Positions 46,901-58,900 of a stretch of 64,000 bases of DNA are shown piece by piece. The stretch's first letter is position 1, and each line of letters starts with the position of its first letter. The notes under the pieces were generated by a model. That model had not been told where the DNA came from and searched no databases. It worked only from the letters and a program-made list of their open reading frames with translations. The position numbers were made by a program, and so were the translations under genes. Origin of the DNA: Proales similis (lineage: Eukaryota > Rotifera > Eurotatoria > Ploima > Proalidae); NCBI GenBank assembly GCA_019059635.1, contig JAGVRJ010000003.1, positions 992,001-1,056,000 on the forward strand, given 5' to 3'.

Positions 46901-49900
46901 TGAGATGTCTTCAACTTTCTCATGCAGCTCAGGGCCGCTCTCTTCAAGCTCTACTTTGGCGCTCGAGCTTATTTCAAACTCGTCGGGCTCAATCAGATAG
47001 ATCTCGTAATTTGCCTCATCCGGCTGGTCGAAGTTTTTGATCAACAGTTTGTATTTGTCGCCGTCGACTGTAAACTCAAACTTGTTGTTGTTTTCAAGTT
47101 CAATGGGCTCTCCGTTTCGTTTCCAGCCGAACTTGAGCTCTACCGGCGCCAAGTTGTTTATAATCTGGCACTCGAGACTTACGTCCGTGTTTCGAGGCGC
47201 CTTTTTGTTCTTGAGGCCGTCTTTGATCACAATCGGACACTGAGTCACAAACAACCGAGCAGCTGTTTCCAACTCGTCCCATCGGCAGCTCACCTTGGTG
47301 TTGTCTTCTTCAATAAGACAGTTTCTAATCGCCAATCGTCTAAAATCACCGATCGACAACACTTGAAACTTCTTTTTGACTTCGATACGCTCGATCGGCT
47401 GTCCGTTGTAGAACCATTTTACTTGAGCTTCAGCGTCCGAAACAGCGCACTCGAAAACGCCCAATTTGTGCTCAGGCACGCTTAAGTCGGTGAGCTCTTT
47501 GGTGAACTGCTTGCCCGGTGCGGCCGATTCATTTTCTGGCTTCGGCTTGGAATCAGTGACTGGCTGAGGAGCTGTCTCTTCGCCGGCGCTTTGTCTCTCC
47601 GGCTTTTCGTACTTTTCCAGATCAAAGCCTCGTGGCTCAAACTCTTTAGGCACGTACGGCTCTCTGTCTTGCTCTGGCGCTCGCTCTCGCTTCACACTCT
47701 CCTCTTCTGGCTTCTCTTTTTCGACATGTCTCAACTTGACTTTTTCGCCGTCATCCTCTCCGGGCTTGGCAATCGCTTTGCCCTTCTTCAACTTGCCCCA
47801 GTCAGGATCTTCATTTTCAGCTTGGCGTCTCTTGAAATCGCGATTCTTCAGCTGTGTCTTAAAGTCGACGACTTCTTCGGCATTCTTGGTTATGATGAGC
47901 GTTACTGGCGCCGTTTCCTGGCCAAACTCGTTCGTGGCTGTCACTTGGTAGGTGCCAGCGTCACGGCCTTTGCATTTGAGCACTTCCATGAAATGCACGC
48001 CAAGCTCTTCGTCGTAATAGATCTTGATGTCGTCATTGTTACTCAAGTTTACTCGACCTTTAGCCCAAGTGACTTCGGGTGTCGGGTCGCCGTCGACAAC
48101 CGCAGCGAATGTTGCCGTTTCATTCGACAGAGCGTAAACTTTTTCCGGCTTCTCCAAAAACACCGGCGCGAATCCTTTGACTCGAACGTTTGCCTCACAA
48201 CTGCACTCACCGCCCGGATTATGTGCGCGCACTCTGTAGACGCCAGAGTCCAGTTCGATGTTGCAGTTGCGAATTGTAACCGTCACTGCGCCCGTGTTGA
48301 GGTCGCGAGCGAACGCATACTTGTCGCCAGCGACCAGCTGCTTTCCGTCCTTGAACCACTCAATTTGAGGGAACGGAATTCCGGTCACTTGAGCCGCCAG
48401 TTGGTTGTCCACTTCTTGAGGAAGTCTGGTGTCGTTCAGCTCTTTCAAGAATTTCGGTGCGGTCAAGGGCATAGTCTCAAGTCGAGCGACGCATGACGCT
48501 TGGCCGGCCGAGTTGCTTGCGCTGCATGTCCAGTTGCCGACGTCGCGCTTGCGCACGCTAGAAACCTTGAGACAGTAGACGTGATCGTCGAGCTCTTCTA
48601 GCTTATAGAATTCGCTCTCTTTGGCCAAATCGATCTGATCGCTGTTGCAGGTGAACTCAATGCTCGGTTTTGGAATTCCGATCAACTGGAAGAACCATTC
48701 GGCCTCGCAAGACTCGACAGCGTCAAGCTTCTCAAGTTTCTTCACAAACTGCGGTATCATTTCAATTACGAGCTGAGCACTGCATTCCGCCTCTCCGACT
48801 TCATTGACCGCTTTGCAAACGTAGACACCAGTGTCGTCTTTGCGCGAGTTCTTAATGCTGAGCTGGAAGACGCCACCTTTGGCGTCATGCGCTTGCACTC
48901 GCTCGTCGCTCTTAACCTCTTGGCCGTCCTTGAACCAGAGAACTCGCGGCTTGGGCACGGCCAAGATCTCTGCTTCCAGCTTGGTAATGCGCTTCTCTAT
49001 CACTTGAGTGTCGACGATCTTGCGCACAAAGCGCGGAGGCACTTGGACGATAAGCTCGAACTTGGCCGTCACTTTTCCGACTCGATTTGAGGCCACAATT
49101 GTGAATAGGCCGCCGTCTTCCATTCGGGCGTTGCTTATGATTAAGCGGTGCAGACCTTCGGCTTGTTCAAACTTGAGATTTTCAATGGCAGTAAGATCTT
49201 CGCCTCTGCGCGACCAGACCAACGTTGGCTCTGGCGAACCAGATACAACGCACTCGATTACGATCTGCGCACCCTCTCGAACAGTGACTTTGTCAGAAGG
49301 CGACTGATCGAATGCAGGTGCCGAGTCCACATTCAGTCTGAACGTTCTCTCAGCCTCACCGATATCGTTGAAGGCTCGAACTTTGTACTCGCCGGCATCT
49401 TGTAAAGTGACTGATTTAAACAACAAGGAATTGATCACTTTGTTGCGGACGTCCACTTGGCATTTATCGCTCTTTTCGATTTTCGCTCCGGCTCGCGACC
49501 ATTCGACTGACGGAACCGGTATGCCGGCCACTTCACACTCGAACTTGGCCGCTTTCTTTTCTACCACGGTCAACTCAACCGGTTCTCTTACAAACACAGG
49601 CTTGCCTTGTACGCCTAGGCGACATTCGCCCGACTCTTTGCCGAACTTATTCTCGAACTCGAACTTGTAGAGTCCAGCATCGCTCGCTTGAACTTCCGCA
49701 AGAACAAGTTTGTAGATTTTTGAATGCTCTTGTTCACCGGCGGTGATTTCAAGCTGAACGCGGTCTTTAAGAGGCAGTTCTTTGCCGTCCTTGAGTACTT
49801 TTACTTTGGGTGCCGGCTTAGATCGACATGTGAGCTCAATTTCGAATCGCTGCATCAAATAAGCCGTCAGCTCAGCAGTCGGGGTCTTTTCCAACTTCGG

Positions 49901-52900
49901 AGCAATCATTATGGTTACTTGAGACTTGCTGTTTGACTTTCCGAGCTCGTTCGTAAACTCAGCCTGGTAGAGGCCCATATCTTGCGTCTCTAAGGCTCCT
50001 TCGATGGTGACTGTGTGCACGTTGTCCTTTTCGTTTATCTTGATTCTCTCAGTTGGTTGCAACTGCTTCTCGTCCTTGGTCCACTGACATGTTGGCGCAG
50101 GGCTGCCGCTGACTTGGCAAACGAGCTCTAGCACTCCGCCTTCAACCAGCTCGATGTTCTTCAGTGCTTTCAGAATGCTCGGCCCGGTGGACACGTCCAG
50201 AGCAGCCTCACGTGTTTCAACTTGGCCCACTTTGTTCTTGAAGACCGCTTTGTAGTTTCCTTTGTCACTCGCCTTGCATTCACCAATAGTAAGATAGAAC
50301 GTGTTCTCCTCCTGCTTGGTGGCAATTCGCTTTTCGGGTTTTAGCTTAGCGCCGGCCTTGTACCATTCTACGCTCGCGTCTGGACTGGCCTCAATTTGAA
50401 CACTGAAAGTGCATTCGCTCCCTTCCGAAACTGAAGTGTCGTCCAACTCCTTAACTATTCTGGGAGCCGAGTTGACTAGCAAAGTTGTGCCGGTCTCTAT
50501 CTCGCCTGCGCCATTGTAAAGTTTAAGCCGATAAGCTCCCTTATGCAGCTTATTAACACTGGATAGCTCCAGACGATAGACAATGTCTGAGACGAGCACA
50601 GCATTGACTTCACCTTCTTTGAGCTGAAGTTCGACCTGACTGCCACTCTCAGAGTCAAGACGATACCACTTGAACTCGGGCTGTGGAGTTCCGGTTGCGT
50701 GCACTTCAATAGAAAATGGTTCGTTTTCCATGCATTCGACCTGAGGCTTCAAGTCCTTCTTGATTCGCGGTGGACTGATCACTCCCAGAATGGACACAGA
50801 TTCCACTTCGCCTGCTTTGTTGGTCGCCTTGGCCGCATAGCTACCAGCGTCGGACAGCGAGCAGTCATTGATCGTAAGCGTGTAGACGAAATCATTGCTC
50901 TCTTCTCGCTTGACTGGTTTTCCTAATTGGAACTTTTTGGAGGCGCCGATTTGTTTGCCGTCCTTGAACCAGGCCAGAGTTGCCTTAGGGGTTGGATCAT
51001 TCAAGACACAGGTCAGAGTCACTGTTTCTTTTTCTTTTAGCTCAAGCTCTTTGGCTAACTGCTTGATGAACTTGGGCGCTGTCAAAATGGACACGGTGCA
51101 GTTGGTGTTCACTGTGCCAGCACAGTTGCTCACTTGGCATTTGTATGCTCCTGAGTCGGCCAGTTCAAGTTGGCTTATTCTCAGTTTGGCCTCATATTGA
51201 GCTATTCCGCCCGTAGGCTCAAGCTCGCTGCACGAGGCTGTGTACTTTCCGCACTCCAAGTCAACCGGTTTGTCCGAGCAAAGCCAAGTGACAGTTGCTT
51301 CCGTCTTGGACGCAAACTGGAACACAAGCTCAACATACTGAGACTGGCCATCTTCGAGCACCTTTTCTAAATTGCTCAGGCCTTGAACGATTGATGGCGC
51401 AGTGTTTACATCGAGTAGCAGTTTTTCTGTCTCACTGCCTACACTGTTCTCAGCGACCACTTTGAAAACGCCTTTCTCTTTGATGCTACAGTCTTTTATG
51501 TTCAACGCGTAATAGTCTTGTTTGTTTTCCAGTTTAAATTTTCCGCTCGTTTTGATTTCCTCGTCATTCCAGAGCCATTTTACACTCGGTTTGGGCACAC
51601 CGACTATTTGGCATTCGAATTTTATTGTGGCTTTCTCGTTCACGCTCACTTTTGTCTCTTGAGTGTCGTGAATATCAACAGTTGTGACCTGTGCCAAATT
51701 GTTCATCGACTCCGGAATAGTCAGAGACGCGACAAATTTGGGCGGTGAAAGAATCGTAAGCTGAGAAGTTGAACTGGCCTCACCGACTTGATTCTTTGCT
51801 TTTACCAAATACGCGCCGGCATCACTCAATGTGGTTTGCTCAATCGTCAGCGCATTCAGTCCGCCTTCATCTTGGCTGATTCTGATTCGTCCAGATTCAA
51901 GATCGTCGGTCGGCAGATTTGTCTTATTTCGGCTCCAGCTGATCTCTGGCGTCGGATTACCTTTGACTACTGCCTCTAGACGCAGTGGCTCGCCTTCGAC
52001 CAGTTGGCTGCTGGTCTCAAGCGCCTTCACAAACACAGGAGCTGTCTGTACATCCACGTTGAACGAATGCTCGGCCGATCCATTCACATTGCTCAGCTTA
52101 ATGCAGTAGCTACCTGCGTCTGTTTCAATTGTGTTCTTGATATTCAGGATGTACGTGGTTTTTTGCTTGCATTCTATTTTGACTCGTTCGCCGTCCAGTG
52201 GCTGTCCATCTTTGAGCCAATCGACATTCGGCTCCGGAATACCGGCTACTTCGCATTCCAGTTTAAGAGGCTTCTGAACAACGACACTAGTGTCAGATGG
52301 TTTTCGTATAAATATCGGAGTTCCTTTCACGCTCAACTCGGCTTCTGACTGTGCTGAACCAGCCTTGTTGGTGGCCTCCAACTTGTAAATGGCCAAATCG
52401 TCCGCTAGAATCTTCTCAAATGTGACAGTGCCCGAAGTGAGCTTTCGACCATCCCGGTCGCGATTCTGCGATTTAACTTTGATCCTCGTCTCCCGAGTCA
52501 GATTGATCTCTTTGTCGCCTTTGAAAAGCTTGAGCTTGGGCTCAGGATGAGCGTCAATCTCAAACTGCCATTCAAAGGTCTCGTTCAACATCGGCTGTGA
52601 TTCAACAAGGCCAACGTTAAACTTTGGTGTTGTAATAACGTCAAGGATTGTCGAAGATTCACAAGAACCGAGCTCGTTCGACCAGATGCATTTGAATGAA
52701 TATCCATCGAATTCAAATGGAACCTTCTCGACAACAAGAGTGCTTGATGAGCCGTCTTGCAGAACAGATATGTTCTCAGACTCAACTGGTTGGTCGTTGA
52801 TAAGCCACTTCATTGTTGTATCTGGATAAATTCCAGGCGCAGATGAACACAGAGCCTCAAGCCTTGCATGTTCAATAATCTCAGTTTTTGATTTAAGGGC

Positions 52901-55900
52901 TCGAGAGATCGACGGCGCTGATCGTACTTTAAGTTCAATTGAAAACGTAACCTCGGCAACTGAGTTTTTGGCGACTAGCTGATATACACCCGAGTCGGAG
53001 TTCTGTACTTGACCGATTGCGAAAACATAAAAGTTTTCCGCCTTACTGAGAGTCACTCGTTTGTCGGTGGCTTTTATCTTTGAGCCTTCTTTCAATAGCT
53101 CAACTTTGGGTTCAGGCTTTCCAACAACTTCGAAATTAAGTAAAACTGCATTTCCATTGTCAAATGCAACGATGCATCCGTCAGATAAAGATTCAAGATA
53201 TTCAAATTTGGGGCTGATAGAAGGAGCGAAATAAACTTCAAAATCGCATTGAGATGAACTAATTGATCCATGAGAATTGGAAGCGACAGCTCGGTAAACA
53301 CCTTGATGTTGAATTTCAACGTTCTCGATGGTGAGTCGATAATTTTTTTCAACTTTATCAAATATGATAAGGTTTTCAACAGGCTGAATTTCGACCTCAT
53401 TGAAAAACCTAAATTTTTATACAGTAGAAAGAAATATCAAATCTTAAATATAAATACAAACCATGACACAGAAGGTTCAGGAATTCCGCCTATTTGAATC
53501 TCAAAAACACTCTTCTGAGATGATGTGCCAGTAAGCTTTTTGGTAAGATCCTTAACAACAAACGGAGGAGAATCGACAAGCAAGGAGAAATCTGCTTTAG
53601 CCTCGCCGAAAGGATTGGTAACAATAATTGAATATTCGCCAATATCCTCAAGTAAGACTTGATTAAACAAAACTTCAAGTGAATAACAAGCATGATCTCC
53701 GGCTATTGGTCCCTTAAGTTGAACTCGATTGGATGGCTTAATCTTGTTGCCATTAAATAACATGGAAACATTCGGTTTGGGAAAAGCAACAAAGGACGCG
53801 GCAAATGTTTGCGATTGACCACATACAGCCTGACTTGACAAAGGTTTGGTAATAAATTCAGGTCCGCCTAGAAATCAACAGCCCGGGATGAGAGGAGGCC
53901 GAGGGAGGCGGTCTGGGCGGGGACACTTACGGTTGACAACAAGCTGCGCCTTGTTGGAGGCTGCCTCGCCGAACTCGTTGGCGACTTTGGCCACATAGGT
54001 GCCCGCGTGCTGGGCAGAGAGACACTCCTTGATGGTGAGCGTGATCTCGCCCTCGGCCGGCTCGGAGAGCTCGAAGCCGGAGAGATCCAGCAGCTCGACG
54101 TCGTCCCTGAGCCACTTGCACTGCGCCTTGGGCTTGCCCGAGAACTTGACGGTGAAGCTGGCCGCCTGGCCCTCGTTCACAGTAACGTTTTCGAGCTTGT
54201 TGAGCACCTTGGGCACCTCGAGCACGTCCAGCTCGGCCGACTTTTCGGCGGCGCCGAACTCGTTCGAGGCCTTGACGGTGACGGTGCCCTGCTGCGCCTG
54301 GGTCACCTTGGGGAAGACCAGCGAGTACTTGTCGTTGGCCACGTCCTTCTCCATTCGCACGCCGTCGCGGCTGGTGAGCTCCTTGCCGTTAAAGAGCCAG
54401 GCCACGTTCGGCTTGGGGTTGGACTTGACCACGCAGTCGAACTTGGCCTCTTTGTCCCTGAGCACCTTTTGCTCGACAGGCTCCTGCACAAACACAGGCC
54501 CGCAGGTGACGGTGAGAGCGGCCTTGTTCGAGCTCGCCTCGCCCATCTCGTTGCTGATCTTGACCGTGAACGAGCTGCCCGAGTCGGCCGGCACGCAGCT
54601 CTTGAGCGTCAGCGTAGAGCTGTCCGCGCCGTGCTCTATCGAGACCCGCTCGCCGGCCTCCAGTTCTTGGCCGTCGCTGCTCGCCCAGCTGATCTTGCTC
54701 GGCGCCGGGAAGGAGACGAACTTGCAGACGAACAGCGCGTCCTGGCCCTCGCTCACAGTCACGCTCTCGATCTTGCCCGTCACTTTGGGCGCGTCTAAAG
54801 GCAAAGCGTCAGTCCGACCGGCAGTCTGGCGCCCAGCAGCCGACAGCTTACCCAGAATGCTGATGCTCATCTCGTGCGTCGCGGTTCCTACCACGTTGCT
54901 GGCCTTGATCGTCACAGTGCCAGCGTGCGCGGCCGGGTTCGCCTTGGGTATCTGGAGCGCGTAGCGGTCGCTGTTCGCGTCCTTCTCGATCTGCACGCCG
55001 TCTCGGGTCGTCAGCTCCTTGCCGTTGATGAGCCTAGGGTCGCAACGTGTGAACACCGAGCCAACCTACACGCAAGCGAAACTCACCAGCTCACAGTGGG
55101 CTTGGGGAAGCCCTCCACACTGCACTCGATTCGCACGCTCTGGTCCTTGCTGACCGGCGCCAGCGGCTCCGGAAGCTGAACAAACACAGGTGCGCCTGCA
55201 AAGACACTCGGGTCAGCGATTCTGCTCCTGGCCGCTCCGGCGCCTGGTACTTACGGTTGACAACAAGCTGCGCCTTGTTGCTCCTCAGCTGGCCGGCCTC
55301 GTTGACCAGCTCGGCTGAGTAGTTGCCAGCGTCGGCCGGCTTGGCGCTCTTGATCACCAGCACGACCGTGTCCTCCTCCTCGATCACTTCGTACTCCTCG
55401 GTGACCACGATCTCCTCCTCTTCCTTGAACCACTTGACGCTAGGGCGCGGCTTGCCGCCGCCGATCTTGACCACGAAGCGCGCCTCCTGGCTCTCGACCA
55501 CGGTCACGTTCTCGAGCTTGCCGCTCAGTTTGGGCGCCTCTGTTTAGTTCAGACGCGCATTAGTCAAATGTCAGCTAATTGACTCCGCCTCGAGCGGCGC
55601 AGCAGCCACTCCGGGTAAAAGCCGGACCAATACTCACCTAGCACATTGAGCGAGAACGAGTGTTCCACCTCGCCCACGCTATTCGAGGCCTTGATCACGA
55701 GCGTTCCCAAGTGAGAGGCGCTCACTTTGGGTATCACAAGCGCCGAGACTCCGGTCTTGGCGTCGTTCTCGAACTTGACGCCGTCCTTGGCGACGAGCTC
55801 TTTGCCATTGAGGAACCAGGCGAGTTTGGCTTTGGGCTGCGCTTCAACACTGCACTCAAAGCGGCTCGGCTGGTCTTGGACGGCGATCGAGTCGCTTGGC

Positions 55901-58900
55901 ACCGAGGTGAACTGAGGTCCGCCTAGAAATCAACAGCCCGGGATGAGAGGAGGCCGAGGGAGGCGGTCTGGGCGGGGACACTTACGGTTGACAACAAGCT
56001 GCGCCTTGTTGGAGGCTGCCTCGCCGAACTCGTTGGCGACTTTGGCCACATAGGTGCCCGCGTGCTGGGCAGAGAGACACTCCTTGATGGTGAGCGTGAT
56101 CTCGCCCTCGGCCGGCTCGGAGAGCTCGAAGCCGGAGAGATCCAGCAGCTCGACGTCGTCCCTGAGCCACTTGCACTGCGCCTTGGGCTTGCCCGAGAAC
56201 TTGACGGTGAAGCTGGCCGCCTGGCCCTCGTTCACAGTAACGTTTTCGAGCTTGTTGAGCACCTTGGGCACCTCGAGCACGTCCAGCTCGGCCGACTTTT
56301 CGGCGGCGCCGAACTCGTTCGAGGCCTTGACGGTGACGGTGCCCTGCTGCGCCTGGGTCACCTTGGGGAAGACCAGCGAGTACTTGTCGTTGGCCACGTC
56401 CTTCTCCATTCGCACGCCGTCGCGGCTGGTGAGCTCCTTGCCGTTAAAGAGCCAGGCCACGTTCGGCTTGGGGTTGGACTTGACCACGCAGTCGAACTTG
56501 GCCTCTTTGTCCCTGAGCACCTTTTGCTCGACAGGCTCCTGCACAAACACAGGCCCGCAGGTGACGGTGAGAGCGGCCTTGTTCGAGCTCGCCTCGCCCA
56601 TCTCGTTGCTGATCTTGACCGTGAACGAGCTGCCCGAGTCGGCCGGCACGCAGCTCTTGAGCGTCAGCGTAGAGCTGTCCGCGCCGTGCTCTATCGAGAC
56701 CCGCTCGCCGGCCTCCAGTTCTTGGCCGTCGCTGCTCGCCCAGCTGATCTTGCTCGGCGCCGGGAAGGAGACGAACTTGCAGACGAACAGCGCGTCCTGG
56801 CCCTCGCTCACAGTCACGCTCTCGATCTTGCCCGTCACTTTGGGCGCGTCTAAAGGCAAAGCGTCAGTCCGACCGGCAGTCTGGCGCCCAGCAGCCGACA
56901 GCTTACCCAGAATGCTGATGCTCATCTCGTGCGTCGCGGTTCCTACCACGTTGCTGGCCTTGATCGTCACAGTGCCAGCGTGCGCGGCCGGGTTCGCCTT
57001 GGGTATCTGGAGCGCGTAGCGGTCGCTGTTCGCGTCCTTCTCGATCTGCACGCCGTCTCGGGTCGTCAGCTCCTTGCCGTTGATGAGCCTAGGGTCGCAA
57101 CGTGTGAACACCGAGCCAACCTACACGCAAGCGAAACTCACCAGCTCACAGTGGGCTTGGGGAAGCCCTCCACACTGCACTCGATTCGCACGCTCTGGTC
57201 CTTGCTGACCGGCGCCAGCGGCTCCGGAAGCTGAACAAACACAGGTGCGCCTGCAAAGACACTCGGGTCAGCGATTCTGCTCCTGGCCGCTCCGGCGCCT
57301 GGTACTTACGGTTGACAACAAGCTGCGCCTTGTTGCTCCTCAGCTGGCCGGCCTCGTTGACCAGCTCGGCTGAGTAGTTGCCAGCGTCGGCCGGCTTGGC
57401 GCTCTTGATCACCAGCACGACCGTGTCCTCCTCCTCGATCACTTCGTACTCCTCGGTGACCACGATCTCCTCCTCTTCCTTGAACCACTTGACGCTAGGG
57501 CGCGGCTTGCCGCCGCCGATCTTGACCACGAAGCGCGCCTCCTGGCTCTCGACCACGGTCACGTTCTCGAGCTTGCCGCTCAGTTTGGGCGCCTCTGTTT
57601 AGTTCAGACGCGCATTAGTCAAATGTCAGCTAATTGACTCCGCCTCGAGCGGCGCAGCAGCCACTCCGGGTAAAAGCCGGACCAATACTCACCTAGCACA
57701 TTGAGCGAGAACGAGTGTTCCACCTCGCCCACGCTATTCGAGGCCTTGATCACGAGCGTTCCCAAGTGAGAGGCGCTCACTTTGGGTATCACAAGCGCCG
57801 AGACTCCGGTCTTGGCGTCGTTCTCGAACTTGACGCCGTCCTTGGCGACGAGCTCTTTGCCATTGAGGAACCAGGCGAGTTTGGCTTTGGGCTGCGCTTC
57901 AACACTGCACTCAAAGCGGCTCGGCTGGTCTTGGACGGCGATCGAGTCGCTTGGCACCGAGGTGAACTGAGGTCCGCCTAGAAATCAACAGCCCGGGATG
58001 AGAGGAGGCCGAGGGAGGCGGTCTGGGCGGGGACACTTACGGTTGACAACAAGCTGCGCCTTGTTGGAGGCTGCCTCGCCGAACTCGTTGGCGACTTTGG
58101 CCACATAGGTGCCCGCGTGCTGGGCAGAGAGACACTCCTTGATGGTGAGCGTGATCTCGCCCTCGGCCGGCTCGGAGAGCTCGAAGCCGGAGAGATCCAG
58201 CAGCTCGACGTCGTCCCTGAGCCACTTGCACTGCGCCTTGGGCTTGCCCGAGAACTTGACGGTGAAGCTGGCCGCCTGGCCCTCGTTTCACAGTATCGTT
58301 TTCGAGCTTGTTGAGCACCTTGGGCACCTCGAGCACGTCCAGCTCGGCCGACTTTTCGGCGGCGCCGAACTCGTTCGAGGCCTTGACGGTGACGGTGCCC
58401 TGCTGCGCCTGGGTCACCTTGGGGAAGACCAGCGAGTACTTGTCGTTGGCCACGTCCTTCTCCATTCGCACGCCGTCGCGGCTGGTGAGCTCCTTGCCGT
58501 TAAAGAGCCAGGCCACGTTCGGCTTGGGGTTGGACTTGACCACGCAGTCGAACTTGGCCTCTTTGTCCCTGAGCACCTTTTGCTCGACAGGCTCCTGCAC
58601 AAACACAGGCCCGCAGGTGACGGTGAGAGCGGCCTTGTTCGAGCTCGCCTCGCCCATCTCGTTGCTGATCTTGACCGTGAACGAGCTGCCCGAGTCGGCC
58701 GGCACGCAGCTCTTGAGCGTCAGCGTAGAGCTGTCCGCGCCGTGCTCTATCGAGACCCGCTCGCCGGCCTCCAGTTCTTGGCCGTCGCTGCTCGCCCAGC
58801 TGATCTTGCTCGGCGCCGGGAAGGAGACGAACTTGCAGACGAACAGCGCGTCCTGGCCCTCGCTCACAGTCACGCTCTCGATCTTGCCCGTCACTTTGGG

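Noticed and set aside
53999-54964. Plus-strand readings of 321 and 263 codons, repeated once per 2,055-bp unit
   Set aside because: They are reverse-frame shadows of the GC-rich Ig cassette and span its introns without using them. The Ig frames on the minus strand explain the sequence fully.
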